From contig JAJOZX010003321.1 in assembly GCA_023014485.1 (NCBI GenBank), positions 234,001 to 298,000 of the forward strand: 64,000 nucleotides of DNA. Reading direction: 5' to 3'. This DNA comes from Bathynomus jamesi. Lineage: Eukaryota > Arthropoda > Malacostraca > Isopoda > Cirolanidae. Positions within the stretch are counted from its first letter, which is position 1. Each line of letters opens with the position of its first letter. Shown here piece after piece: positions 1 through 10,970 of this stretch. The notes below the pieces were generated by a model. It was not told where the DNA came from. It saw nothing but the letters and a program-made list of their open reading frames with translations, and did no database searches. The position numbers and the translations under genes were made by a program.

Positions 1-1872
1 TCTTCAGCATCTTTTTCAAGAAAAGTGCAAGGCACCTCTAGGATTTCAAAGAATCTTTTTGTGTTCGCAGTAACGAAATCCTGCAGTTGTTTCTGCCCAG
101 CTGATTCAGGATTTATTGATGCTCGTTTGCTCGGTTTTGAGTCAACTGGTTTCTGCAGAGCATGCTTCATTTTGTTTTTTGTCTCATGCGAAACAGCTGA
201 ATCAAAAAATGCAAGCGCCACAAGCTCCTCAGAGAGGTACCACAAATGTTTCAAAAACTTATTGAGTGCAGCACTTGCAATTTTGTCATCCTTTTGCTTG
301 TAGAGCTGCAGACTTTGCACAAAATGCAAATCTGAACGGGGGGCGCATGAGGGTATGGGTGCCAGGTACCACGATCTGATGTATATCGCAGCTGAAAAGC
401 AGCAAACATCTCTCAGTCCTTTTTCCTCTCTCTCAGTTAGTTTAAACTGAGATTTAAACATCCAAATTTTAATGCAGTAAATTAGCTTGCCCATCCATCG
501 TGCTCTGTGATAAGCTCCGGGTGCTTTAAAGCTGATTCCTGACTTGGGGGCACTACCGATGAAAATGAGCGTTAGCTCGAGCAATTCTTTGTAGTCATCA
601 CGAGGCTGCTGTTCATCAAGCTGAGCTTGAGCAAATTGAATGAGTTCTTCAGCATCTGAGATTTTCTCTGCAATGTTAGGGTCATCTGTTGCTGTTTGGT
701 AATTGTTCTTGTCAATTTCCACCCACTTTGCTTTGAATCTCTTAAACAGTTGTATGTCAGGGCCACTAGAAGATGGCAAGGAGACAGAAATTGCAGCTTC
801 TAACTATTTCGAAATATGATGTCGGCAAGCCAGCCACAGCATATCTTTATCCAATCTTTGCTCTAGTAACATACAAGCACCACTCTTAGAACCTGTGTTG
901 GAGGCAGTGGTGTCAAAACACATGCCCTTCACTTGGTCAGATATATTCCACTCCAATACTAACTGATGGACAGCATCTGCAATGTTTTGACCAGTTCCTC
1001 TGGCAAGTTTGGGAATACCAAGAAGCTGATCAACTCCTTGGCCGGAAATTAGAACTGGCAGTCGATCAACATTTTCATGACCAGTAATATCTTCCAGTAG
1101 TTTGCCGTCCCAATGTATTTGGAGAGGGCAATTTGTTTCGAAATCCTGCTTCAAATTTTCTGCCATTGTCTTGCGGTTCCTTTGTCTTGCTCTCCGTATC
1201 GATGAATAGCTAACACTGTATTCTTCAGGGTTTTGCCCAAGAGCATTGATTGTTGGGATCAAGATTTCCGAAGCAGCTCTATCACTTACTTTTGCAGCAT
1301 CAAGAGATACAAGCATTGAAGAATCCATAAGCTTTGCACTCTTAGACTTTGATCTACTTTGTCTCGAAGTTGATGGCTGCTGAGGGTCAGCAACAAATTC
1401 TTCTTCTGATTTTGAACTATCTTCATTCAAACTTGAAGGATTTGAACTTGAGAGCACTGCTGCTTCGAAAACGGCTGTTTCCCTCTTTCTTTTCTTTTCA
1501 AGCAATGTTTCCTTTTCTCTAGCAATCTCTTCCATTGTGAAAAAACTTTATCCACTCCAGACATTTTGCCTTTTCTTCCTTTTTGTCGTTGCAGCATCAA
1601 AAACTCACGATCTTCATCTATCTTTATCATGTCAAGAGCACTTGCATGTGCAATGTCAAACAGATCTTGCAAGTCATTTGCCAGCTCTCTTGTTTTTGAA
1701 GTAGTGCAGGTGATTGCTTCTTCTTATTATTTCTGTTCTTCTTTAGTTTCTCCCACTCGTTGAAAAGTTTCTTTACTCTCTCCACGACATGACATTTCAA
1801 CACTGTTGGGATGCGTGCCTTTTCCCACACATCCATAACATCTCTAGCAGTCAACAAAGCCGCTGTTTTCAC
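1..1872 (-). pseudogene. Decayed transposase-like gene, cut by window edge
   Basis: Minus-strand coding sequence runs from about 1872 off the left edge. It changes frame near 1665 and again near 1540, then stays open to position 1 except for one TAG at 804-806, just after a conserved-looking LWLACRHHISK stretch. The central part has a Ser-rich low-complexity segment, then QIHWDGK and CFDTTASNTG, two acidic positions that look like an RNase-H-type transposase core. After the TAG the same frame continues through SFKAPGAYHRARWMGK. I recall similar uncharacterised, probably transposon-derived proteins in invertebrates, but cannot place it in a superfamily. Three lesions in about 1.9 kb make it a pseudogene. 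No terminal repeat is visible on the right side. A read-through of the TAG is possible but unlikely given the two frameshifts. Confidence 0.6.
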
Positions 1873-2434
1873 TGTTGCTTTTTATTGATCTTGTAGTTCA
1901 TAAACAATGCTAATGTTTCCCTTTTAGATGGAAGCTGGGTTTCTTTGAAGGACTCTATAGGATGTCCTATGATCCAAACAACTGTTTTGTGACGCGTATG
2001 CCGCTCCATGAGGCAACTCAGCAACTGCTAACAACCACTCTCAGCGAAGGCAGCAAAGATACTGAGTCAGTGACGCCGCACTTACACTGACGCGGCCGCC
2101 ACAGTGACGTCACAGCAAAGAAATGATTCTAGAATGTTCGGCCACGGCGTCTATAGCAATGAAAGGGATGAGAAGGTTTACGGAAAGAGGTTCAGAGTCT
2201 GTTATGACTGCTATATGTTGCTGACTACCATTTTTGATGAAATCTGCAAAATAAATAAATGTACAATAAATACAAACTGAAAAATAACAATATACAAAAT
2301 GTTCAATGGATGGTAGCAACCTCTAAAATGTCTTCAATTGTGCTGAAATTTTGCATGTTCAGTTTTTACACTAAATTAAATAAAGTTAGAGGGTGTCTTC
2401 AAGTTTTTGAAATGATAAGTTATTTTGCATCACC

Positions 2435-2437
<3 letters not shown>
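1873..2437. other. No gene recognised
   Basis: Around 2060-2115 there are closely spaced TGACG/TGACGTCA motifs and a NotI-like GCGGCCGC. The rest is unremarkable AT-rich sequence. Nothing codes convincingly. Confidence 0.5.

Positions 2438-2505
<68 letters not shown>
2438..2505. repeat. (TA)n microsatellite
   Basis: About 68 bp of uninterrupted TA dinucleotide directly abuts the inverted-repeat element that begins at 2506. Confidence 0.95.
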
Positions 2506-2512
<7 letters not shown>

Positions 2513-2749
2513 CCGTGCATGGAACAAGGAACTTTTCTGAGAAAATTAAATCCACTATAGTCTGAATAAGTAATGGTAAATGACAAACACTATAGTTTTT
2601 TTCTTTTTCATGATGTAGCCCGACGTGGGGAACGGGTCACTCGCAAAGAGGCCCCCCAAAATATAGCTTCCCTCACCAGCTATCTGCAAAGCAGAAAGGA
2701 TCCAGCTTTGGGACAGGATCTAGGGGTTACAGATACACCTAAGGCTCAT

Positions 2750-3748
2750 GGAATCAGGGGTGTAGTAATAAATTGGCTGGAAGAATGGTTGCGAGGCAGG
2801 AAACAGAGGGTGGTCGTTGATGGAGCGGAGTCGTGTTGGGCTAATGTAGCGAGTGGCGTTCCTCAGGGTTCTGTATTGGGCCCCTTGCTTTTTCTTATAT
2901 ATATTAACGATTTAGATGTCGGCCTAGTCAGTACAGTTTCAAAGTTTGCGGATGACACGAAGCTGGGTGGTAGGGCGATTAATGACGAAGATAGAGGTAA
3001 AATTCAGGAAGATCTGAATAAAATCGTTGATTGGTCAGTCACATGGCAAATGAGATTTAACGTGGATAAGTGCAAAATTATGCATATAGGTTCGCGTAAC
3101 GGTAATTTTGCGTATAGTATGTCAGGGAAAGATTTAACAAGCGTAGAGCAGGAAAAAGATTTAGGAGTTATAGTCACTGGTGATTTAAAAGTAGCGAAAC
3201 AAAGTACAGCGGCGGTCAATAAGGCGAACAAAGTGTTAGGTTTTATAGCTCGAAATTTTGAGTACAAATCGCGCGATATTATAGTTCCTCTTTATAAATC
3301 ATTAGTTAGACCCCATTTGGAGTACGCGGTCCAATTTTGGAATCCGCATATGCGCAAAGATATAGACAAAATCGAAAGAGTTCAAAGACGAGCAACTAAG
3401 ATGATTCCGTCTCTTAGGTCAAAGTCGTACGAGAATAGGCTTAAAGAGTTAAAATTGACTACACTCGAGACTAGGAGGTTAAGGGGTGATCTAATCCAGG
3501 TTTTCAAAATTATGAATGGGTTTGATAACGTAGATAGAGATAGCTTTTTCGAAATATCTCAATATAATAGGACTAGAAATAACGGGTGTAAGTTGACAAG
3601 TAGAAGGTTCGAGACAGCAGTTGCGAAAAACTTTGCATAGAATAGTAAATAGCTGGAATAGTTTGCCGGTAGAAGTAATTAGTAGCACGTCTATAAACAT
3701 GTTTAAGAATCGATTGGACGCGCATGTTGATAGAAAGGGTATAGTTTA
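2750..3748 (+). pseudogene. LINE reverse transcriptase, C-terminal part (CR1/Jockey-like)
   Basis: The open frame at 2573-3640 contains non-LTR reverse transcriptase motifs: WLEEWLRGRKQRV, SGVPQGSVLGPLLFLIYIND and the catalytic FADDTKLGG. After these comes the thumb/C-terminal region LYKSLVRPHLEYA and ERVQRRATKMIPSLR. The first roughly 60 residues of the frame are translation of the flanking inverted repeat, so the true N-terminal half (endonuclease and fingers) is absent. A frameshift near 3625 ends the ORF early. The typical C-terminal tail (SWNSLPVEVIS) continues in the next frame to a stop near 3748. A 3' UTR follows, ending in a (CATTATAA)n tract at 4118-4140, as in CR1/Jockey-type LINEs with microsatellite tails. 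Family assignment is from motif memory. Confidence 0.85.
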
Positions 3749-4117
3749 AGGTAGTAAAATTAAGGCTTTGTGGGGATAGATCCCATAGCTCAACACAAGT
3801 GTTGTGGGATATAGGGAGGCAGCGTCTTGGGTTAGGGGATACTCTCTGTCCTTACACACCCCATTTAAAGAGATTCCTCTGCCGAGCGGTGCCCCCCATA
3901 GTACTGTGAGGTATTGAAAAACTCATGATCTTCACTTGCCCCACAAACACCTTTAAATGGGAGACCCATAATGGGTGCACACACATTTCTACATTACTGT
4001 ACAGTCTTTACAGCCACACCTACACTTTTCCTCGTATGTGTATACACAATACACGATTACGAACACAGTTAGGTAGACCAGCCATGAGTGGATCCTAGGG
4101 TCTTTGTTGGTCTGAAA

Positions 4118-4140
4118 CATTATAACATTATAACATTATA
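4118..4140 (+). repeat. (CATTATAA)n LINE 3' tail
   Basis: Nearly three copies of an 8-mer at the distal end of the LINE 3' UTR; it marks the LINE 3' terminus. Confidence 0.7.
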
Positions 4141-4394
4141 TCCAGAACCTCAATATAAGCAAAAGACTCATTGCATTCGCGTCTGATTTGCGAGTGACCC
4201 GTTGCCCACATCGGGCTAACTTCATGAAAAAGAAAAAACTATAGGTACCGTAGTGTTTGTCATTTACCATTACTTATTCGGACTATAGTGGATTTAATTT
4301 TCCCAGAAGAGTTCCTTGTTTCATGCACCGTTCTGTGTGTATCATGAAAAAACCTCAGGGGACCATTCTGAGTTCAATCCCATTATATATACAC

Positions 4395-4611
4395 GGTGAA
4401 CCAAAAGTAGGTGGACAGTAGGTTGAATACGGTTTGTGTTATATTATATTATAACTATGGTGTTCATTATAACTATGGTGTTTGTGTTATATTATATTAA
4501 ATATTATAACTAAATTTATTTAAATTTTATTTTGTATTATAGTATACAAAAAAATTAAATATGTATTCTCAAAATAAACGTTATCATTTACTGTCCACCT
4601 ACATTTGGTTC

Positions 4612-4614
<3 letters not shown>
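4395..4614. mobile_element. Small MITE, mariner-like ends
   Basis: Ends GGTGAACCAAAAGTAGGTGG and its near-complement CCACCTACATTTGGTTCACC form inverted repeats of about 26 bp around a 220-bp AT-rich body with an internal duplication (ACTATGGTGTT). No coding sequence. TA-rich sequence lies on both sides. Confidence 0.75.
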
Positions 4615-4648
<34 letters not shown>

Positions 4649-4650
<2 letters not shown>

Positions 4651-6264
4651 TACCAGTCAAAAGTTTAAGTACACCCTGAAATATTCATAAATTTCAAATT
4701 TTGTTTAAAGTTTTTTATTTATTAACCAAATTATCATGACACAAATTCATAAGTACAAACTCGGGAACTTAAATAACAACAAATCAGGACAATTTACCAA
4801 AAGCAAAGTCTAAACTTTAGATTCATCAAAATAGCCTCCTCTAGCAGCAATTACAGCAGAACAAATTCGAGGCATACGCTCAACAAGAGAGAGAAGATAG
4901 TCTGGTGAAAGCTGCTGCCAGCACTCTTGTAAGAGTTCCCAGAGCTTCTGAGCACTGGATGGCTGCTTGGCCTTCACTCGTCGATCCAGTTCATCCCACA
5001 CTAGCTCGATGGGGTTCAGATCCGGGGACTGTGCTGGCCATTCCATAACTGAGCTGACATTGCCGTTCTTTCTGCTTCAGGTAATTTTGACACAGCTTGG
5101 AAGTGTGTTTAGGATCGTTGTCTTGCTGCATTATGAACTGTTGGCCAACTAGTCGGTCCAGATGGGATGGCATGGCGCTGTAGAATGCTGTGATAGCCAC
5201 GTTGGTTCAGTATTCCAATGACTTTGTGGAGATCTCCAACTTGCTCCCCTGCAAGACATCCCCAGACCATCACACTTTCTCCACCGTGCTTCACTGTTGG
5301 CACAACACACTGCTGTGTCATTCTTTCACCCGTTCTGCGCCGCACAAATACTCTGCGTTTGGATCCAAAAACTTCGAACTTTGATTCGTCAGTCCAAAGG
5401 ACAAATTTCCACTGCTCAACAGTCCATGTTTGGTGTTTTTTAGCCCAGGCTAGCCTTTTCTTTTTGTTCTGGAGTCTCAGCATTGGTTTCTTTGCCGCAG
5501 TTCTTCCTTTTAATCCTGCCTCTCTTAGTCTTCTCTGAACAGTTGATGTTGAAACTGTTGTACTTCTGGAGTTGTTCAGTTGGGCTTTGATTTCAGGTGC
5601 TGTGAGGCGTCTGTTGCGCAGACTGGTGACTCGGATATACTTGTCCTCTGAGTCTGTTGTGGTTCTTGGTCGCCCTGACCTTTTTCTGTCCTTACTTTGA
5701 CCAGTTTCTTCGTACGTTTAATGGCACAAACAACCGTATTCACAGAAACTTTTAATTTTTTTGCAATTTGCCTCAGTGATTGGCCCTCATTTCTCAAAGT
5801 TACAATCGACTGTCTTTTTTCTGTTGTTAACTGAGCTTTAACACCCATTTTTGCTTTTTGAAACACAGAAATATACTTTAAACTACACAGTTAGCTCCTC
5901 TGCAAGGATTTTATATGTAAAGACCTGCAGCGCATGTTAATAACTGAACACATGTATTAACATACTCCTGAAGAAACACACTACCCCAGTAAAGACTTTT
6001 AAACTGTTTTTGGACCTTTCTGCAGAGCTTATGGCATTAATTTTAGGTTGCATGCTAGATGTAAATTAACACATTTTGAAGGCTATTTTGAAGAAGCTTC
6101 TGTGTTACAACACACTGCATAGGGCAGATGCACTGAAGCATACAATATGAAAGCCAGGTAAGCAAATTCATCTCTACCTGTAAGTTTACATTTGAAGTTT
6201 ATGTCATGAGCTAAGCAGCAAAACATTGGAAATTAGTAGGTGTACTTAAACTTTTGACTGGTAG

Positions 6265-6265
<1 letters not shown>
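4649..6265 (-). mobile_element. Tc1-family DNA transposon (defective)
   Basis: Perfect short terminal inverted repeats (ACTACCAGTCAAAAGTTTAA at the left end, its complement at the right), both bounded by (TA)n, enclose a 1.6-kb element with a minus-strand transposase. TA is the normal Tc1 target. The terminal sequence is of the widespread type seen in vertebrate and invertebrate Tc1 elements. Confidence 0.93.
4810..5848 (-). pseudogene. Tc1 transposase (frameshifted)
   Basis: About 1.04 kb, the normal size for a 340-residue Tc1 transposase, read from a start at 5848. The N-terminal paired-type helix-turn-helix is visible (QSLRQIAKKLKVSVNTV). The frame then shifts near 5690. The central DDE core has the first catalytic Asp in FVLWTDESKFE and a GRP-type linker upstream. 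A second shift near 5190 precedes the second Asp in QQDNDPKHT. A third shift near 5040 precedes the catalytic Glu in SPDLNPIELVWDELDRR. All three catalytic residues are therefore still encoded, but on separate frames. At least three frameshifts make it nonfunctional. The copy is otherwise well preserved and its terminal repeats could still be recognised in trans. Confidence 0.93.
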
Positions 6266-6292
<27 letters not shown>

Positions 6293-6295
<3 letters not shown>

Positions 6296-6389
6296 CAACT
6301 GCAAACAACACACAGCATAATTAACGTAAAGAACGTTTGTTCTTTACGTTCTTTACGTTAATTATGCTGTGTGTTGTTTGCAGTTGAAA
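6293..6389. repeat. SINE-end palindrome
   Basis: CAACTGCAAACAACACACAG... runs into its own complement, centred near 6341. It is the terminal segment of the tRNA-headed SINE present in inverted orientation next to the full copy. Confidence 0.85.
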
Positions 6390-6632
6390 TGTATATATGT
6401 GCGGCATGCGAAAGGTGCCCCCTCAGGGCATTGGTTTCTGCTCGTATGTAGGAGAATTGCGACTTCTGATTGAGTGAGGCCCATGGTGTAGTGGTTATCA
6501 TATCTGACCGGCAATCGGAAGATCCCGGGTTCGATTCCCGGGTGGTTACCTCATTTTTTCATTTGTTCGTTCTCCCTCCTCATCTTGCGCGGGACGTTCT
6601 TCTATACAAGCGTCGTTCTTTACGTTAATATA
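6390..6632 (+). mobile_element. tRNA-headed SINE, copy 1
   Basis: Unit: a leader containing GCGGCATGCGAAAGG and CTCAGGGCATTGG, a tRNA-like head (6476-6552), then a unique body with GTTCGTTCTCCCTCCTCATC and the tail TACAAGCGTCGTTCTTTACG. The same unit recurs at 34975-35460 and 52935-53546 in both orientations, which establishes it as a dispersed family. Confidence 0.8.
6476..6552 (+). other. tRNA-like SINE head (tRNA-Arg-like)
   Basis: A-box TGGTGTAGTGG and B-box GGTTCGATTCC at proper spacing. A perfect T-arm (CCCGG/CCGGG) and a foldable anticodon arm TCTGA/TCGGA are present. The acceptor ends pair only over GAGG/CCTC, so it is not a functional tRNA. The D- and anticodon-arm text resembles tRNA-Arg. 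It probably acts as an internal RNA polymerase III promoter. Confidence 0.75.
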
Positions 6633-6656
6633 TATATATACAGTATATATATATAA

Positions 6657-6711
<55 letters not shown>

Positions 6712-6906
6712 AAAGTAACTGTAGTGGTTGAATTTGCTTTGAATATAAATGAAGAGGGAGGAGAGTTGGCAATTTATTTTAATTTATTTTAGTCTTCCTA
6801 CATTTTTCAGCTTTGATACACATGACACTCATATCATTCAGTCCAGGTATTCATCCTTCTGTTCACATAATTACCAGGTTTAAAACGCCATAAACTTAAT
6901 CAGGAA

Positions 6907-6944
<38 letters not shown>

Positions 6945-7075
6945 TGTGTGTGTGTGTGTGTGTGTGCTTAATTTTGTGTTTAAATGTTTTTCATCCCTTC
7001 CACGGTGATTAATAAAGGAAGTTCCATTAAAAGGTTTCCTATTTCATATTTATTAAGAGAAAAGAGATTAAAACC

Positions 7076-7145
<70 letters not shown>

Positions 7146-7459
7146 GCTTTCCGTTATTCATTCAGTAACTAACGTTTTTAGTGTATGGAGTTATACAAGT
7201 AAAACACTCAGGGCCCAAAAAATTTGCATCACCTTTATAAGACTATTGAAGTGTTGCTTTATATAATAAAGTCAGATGAATCTTGCTTCTTTTCAGTAAT
7301 AATGACGTTCCGTTAATATATTGTTAAAAATATTCCACATAATTTCTAGTATTCACTCTACTTAACAAAATACTACTAAAAACATGAATCAAATATTAAA
7401 ACATGTTAAATCCTCATACGATGGAACGCAAGATCTGTTTTGGTCCTCAATTTTGTAAT
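6633..7459. repeat. Microsatellite-rich stretch, no gene
   Basis: Contains (TA)n near 6628-6650, (GT)n at 6665-6708, (TA)n at 6909-6943 followed by (TG)n to 6966, and (GA)n at about 7081-7141. The sequence between is AT-rich with no supported coding. Confidence 0.85.
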
Positions 7460-8257
7460 AGTAAACCTTCGTCCAACGCGTGTTTGTCCAGCGCGAATTT
7501 GCTTTACACGGAAAAATAAATGCGAACAATTATTTGCCGAAAGCAGAAAATTTGATTATACACGGTCCGCCAAACACGCTCTAATACAGTCGTACTGTAC
7601 GCGTGCCAATGCGCGCTCTAGTGTTTTCTCCTACACTCTCCAACACTCCCGCATCTCCCTCCCTCTCGCGTCACCCCTCGCATCTCCCTTTGTCTCAGTC
7701 CCGCTACCGCGTTAAGTTCAGTGAAGTTGTGTTGCATTATTTATGTCGTATTTTGCAGTTGTTTTACTATTAACCTTAGACAGCAGTATGGCACCAAAAC
7801 GTAAAGCATCCGCGAGTGATAGTGAAGAGAAGAAAAGTCGCGAGGTTATGACATTAGACGAAAAAATAAAGATTCTAGATAAGTTGCGTGGTGATATGAG
7901 CATAATAACATCACTTGGCCACGAGTATCACGTGAATGAGTCTACCATACGCACCATCCAAAAGAGTGAAGAAAAGATGCGTGCTATTTTCATTTAATAT
8001 ATTTTTATTTATCATATGTAAATATCATTATGTTTTATGATTTTATTATGTTCTTATTTCATATATAAAATATAGGAAGGGAAATTCATTTATGCGTGAA
8101 TAAAAAATCTACGTATCTAAGTATTAATGGGAGACTTTACGCGGCCGCGTTCACGTATCCCCATTTATCCCATAAGGTATTAAGTTTGTCCAACGCGGAT
8201 TTACCTAACGCGCCGTTCTTAAGGAACCTAACCCCCGCGTTGGACGAGGGTTTACTG
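7460..8257 (+). mobile_element. Tigger/pogo-type element, internally deleted
   Basis: Left end AGTAAACCTTCGTCCAACGC and right end GCGTTGGACGAGGGTTTACT are inverted repeats flanked by TA, the pogo target. Subterminal copies of GTCCAACGCG recur near both ends. The 0.8-kb interior keeps only the start of the transposase. Confidence 0.85.
7788..7997 (+). pseudogene. Tigger transposase N-terminus (CENP-B/Psq-type HTH)
   Basis: The ATG at 7788 opens MAPKRKASASDSEEKK, a basic nuclear-type leader, then TLDEKIKILDKLRGDMSI and YHVNESTIRTIQKSEEK. This is the first helix-turn-helix of the CENP-B N-terminal DNA-binding domain found in Tigger/pogo transposases and domesticated TIGD proteins. The frame stops after about 70 residues at 7997, before the second HTH and the DDE catalytic domain. 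A peptide of this size could in principle still bind element ends, but nothing in the sequence shows it is expressed. Confidence 0.85.
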
Positions 8258-8454
8258 TATAACCAATATAGTTTTTGAAAATTGCACCCCCATCTTTCCG
8301 TGACAAGTTCACAAATCTTGACAAGTTCTACTGCAGCATTATTAGTACTCAAAATATTTCAAAGAATGTTTACTCGTAGAGGCAGTTGTTAATTTTAATC
8401 GGGTTCCAAGAATTCTATGGTGATGCGAAACTTTTGGCTATAGGTTATACATTA

Positions 8455-9038
8455 GGGTGGATCGATTTTACATTTTGTTCGATTTCCATATTCTAATAGA
8501 GACAAAAACTTGCGCATGCATGAGAAAATAGCCTCTGCAAAATCTTAGCTTAATAGGTAATCATCTTCTGCCCCCGGCAGAGCGATGAAAATCATATTGT
8601 AGTAGTCAAAAACGTATTTTTAAACCCTAGCCTAGAGTCATAAAATTTTGCGTGTGTGTTATTTCATGCCTAAGCAACGATATAAATGCTATGGGAAATA
8701 TATAAATGCATTATTTAAGACAAAGAGCCGATCTGAAAATATGTATATTATACATATTTTCAGATCGGCTCTTTGTCTTAAATAATGCATTTATATATTT
8801 CCCATAGCATTTATATCGTTGCTTAGGCATGAAATAACACGCAAAATTTTATGACTCTAGGCTAGGGTTTAAAAATACGTTTTTGACTTCTCAAATATGA
8901 TTTTCATCGCTCTGCCGGGGGCAGAAGATGATTACCTATTAAGCTAAGATTTTGCAGAGGCTATTTTCTCATGCATGCGCAAGTTTTTGTCTCTATTAGA
9001 ATATGGAAATCGAAAAAAATGTAAAATCGATCCACCCT
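8455..9038. mobile_element. 584-bp near-perfect palindromic MITE
   Basis: The left arm beginning AGGGTGGATCGATTTTACAT is repeated almost base for base in inverse on the right, ending ATGTAAAATCGATCCACCCT. The centre is near 8747 and there is essentially no spacer. TA lies on both sides, so a Tc1/mariner-type foldback element is likely. No coding sequence. Confidence 0.85.
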
Positions 9039-9049
9039 ATTATACATGC

Positions 9050-9312
9050 CTAAAGGGCTAAGATAATAATCTGCACCAAATTTGGTATACATATTAAGGG
9101 AGAACCAGGGAAGGTTTTAGTAATACGCCAGTCCTTCTCAGTTCTCCCCTCTGGGGGGGCTGGGAAGGAGGCCCCCCCCCCCTAAACGGCTAGGGTAATC
9201 TGCTCCAAATTTAGTACACATATTAAGGGAGAACCAGGGGAGGTTCTAGTAACACACTTGACTTTCCCAGTCCCCGCTAGGTTTTATTTGGCGGGTCTTT
9301 TGCTGCGCAAGA
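9050..9312. repeat. Dispersed repeat B, two tandem units
   Basis: Two degenerate units share CATATTAAGGGAGAACCAGG and an AGGTT-TAGTAA block. A G8/C13 homopolymer-rich spacer separates them. The same block precedes a LINE fragment at 40163-40300, so it may be LINE-associated. Confidence 0.65.
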
Positions 9313-9322
9313 CGCAGCGGGC

Positions 9323-9360
<38 letters not shown>

Positions 9361-9543
9361 CACAGGGCCTATTAGAGGAGGGGCTAGGAGGGCCATTTGG
9401 CCTGGGCCTCAAGCTTAATGGGGCCTCAGTATTTAGAACGTTTCAGGTTTGAATATAATGTTTTGCAGTGAAAGTAATAATTGGGTTTAGCTAAGGGCCT
9501 CAAAGCTGGAAGTGACCCGGGCCTCTCTGGACCTCTGAGAGGG

Positions 9544-9640
<97 letters not shown>
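9313..9640. repeat. Microsatellites around a GGGCCT-rich segment
   Basis: (TA)n at about 9325-9355, then a segment rich in GGGCCT (9365-9546), then (CT)n 9547-9598 directly joined to (TA)n 9598-9640. No gene. Confidence 0.85.
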
Positions 9641-9642
<2 letters not shown>

Positions 9643-9983
9643 TGGCGCAAAAGTCGCGCATCATAGGAATTTCCAGCGTTGACTGTAATATATATTTTTT
9701 TCCGTTTAGGTAGGGGATGGCTGCGAAATTAACAATATGTACACGAGAGGGTGAGATTGGTTTTAATGTATGAAATACCAGGTACAACAAATCGATGAAT
9801 CGGTACAGAATTAAAATTCTGTACCGATTCATCGATTTGGAGTATCTGGTATTCCATACATTAAAACCAAGCTCACCCTCTTGTCTATTGTTAATTTCGC
9901 AGCCATCCCATACTTAAAAGAAAAAATAATATAATATAATCAACACTGAAAATTTCTTATGATGCGCGACTTTTGCGCCACCC
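9641..9983. mobile_element. Palindromic MITE, family P2, copy 1
   Basis: Starts GGTGGCGCAAAAGTCGCGCA and ends with the complement. Inner arms meet at ATTAAAATTCTG/CAGAATTTTAAT-type symmetry near 9817. The second copy is at 43065-43359. It follows a TA tract on the left. Confidence 0.88.
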
Positions 9984-10195
9984 TGTATATTAAAAATTTA
10001 CATTGAAAATTAACATTTGTTTTCGAACCAGGAAATTCTTGTGGAAAATTGTCATGAGGATTGAATAAGGTTATTATACATTCACCTTGCGAGCAGCTCG
10101 CTGTACAATCGCTGCATTTGTATGAATAAACGGCACACAAAGGGTGTTTAAAAGAGTGGCATTCAGTCCTCAAAACCCCTTCTTCTATCGCAATA

Positions 10196-10432
10196 GCGGT
10201 AATCTTTGGCGTTGTTTAACCTCCTTCGTTACAGTAAAATCACGTAACAGAGGGGTTCTATAAAGCTTTACGCGGGATCAGAACCATCTACGGGTCAGTA
10301 AATCATCCGAACGCGGAGGTGGGTGGGGTCCCCATCCAACTACTGAACAAACCCAACGTCGCTTTAGTAGCTGACCTAACGGGAAGCGTGTTGTGACGTG
10401 GCCCCAACGTAGCCACCCCTCTCCATTGCGAG
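10196..10432 (-). mobile_element. 5S-rRNA-derived SINE, copy 1
   Basis: On the minus strand a 5S-like head contains AAGCGACGTTGGGTTTGTTC and CAGTAGTTGGATGGGGACC. These match the A-box and C-box of the 5S internal promoter. A body and a tail with GGATCCCGCGTAAAGC-like and GAAGGAGGTTAAAC blocks follow. Five other copies lie in the window. Confidence 0.8.
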
Positions 10433-10939
10433 TGATTACTAACAATTGTTTAGGTATTTTATCCATGCGGTTCCTTTTTTTGGGGGAGTTGAATTTAAAG
10501 TTTGGTTAGATTTTGGGTTTGGTCTGTTTAAAATTTGGTTTATTAAATAGACGGTAAGGTTTGAATGAAATTGTAAGGCAGGATAAATGAAATTAGGTTT
10601 GAATGGAGCGTTATTTTTAATTAAATTGCTCTTCACCATTCAAAGTCAGACGACACACAAAATTTGCACACTCACACACACAAAATAATGTACACAGCGT
10701 GTTTACTGAGGCAATGATAGTTTCAGTATTGACCAGCCAAAATAGCCATGAGAGAGAGAGAGAGAGACACGTATGTCGTAAGTATACAGATTTCGGACCG
10801 CTACTTAGTTAAATGAACAATAATATCAGCAGATATGTAACCACGTTTCCAGTAGGATCCCAATCCAATCTCCATCGATATGTTTTTTGTCATGTTAGTG
10901 CATGGAATAAAATTTAGCATAAACGAAAATGAAGAACTG

Positions 10940-10970
<31 letters not shown>

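Larger units (their letters stand above)
2506..4338. mobile_element. Inverted-repeat element carrying a LINE
   Basis: The sequence 2506-2647 reappears inverted at 4187-4338 with a few mismatches and small indels. Shared blocks include AAATCCACTATAGT and GGGTCACTCGCAAA. These are about 140-bp terminal inverted repeats. Between them lies a 5'-truncated LINE that ends with a short tandem repeat, so the simplest reading is a foldback DNA element or MITE into which a LINE inserted. The outer left end touches a TA microsatellite; the right end does not. I do not recognise the DNA element family. Confidence 0.75.

Noticed and set aside
25..303. Plus-strand 92-codon frame
   Set aside because: It is the antisense shadow of the decayed minus-strand transposase gene.
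2386..2586. Open frames through (TA)n, (GA)n and (CA)n tracts here and elsewhere
   Set aside because: Their long Ile-Tyr, Arg-Glu or Cys-Val runs are translations of microsatellites.
6476..6552. Functional tRNA gene
   Set aside because: A- and B-boxes are good, but the acceptor stem pairs over only four bases and the sequence is embedded in a repeated SINE unit.
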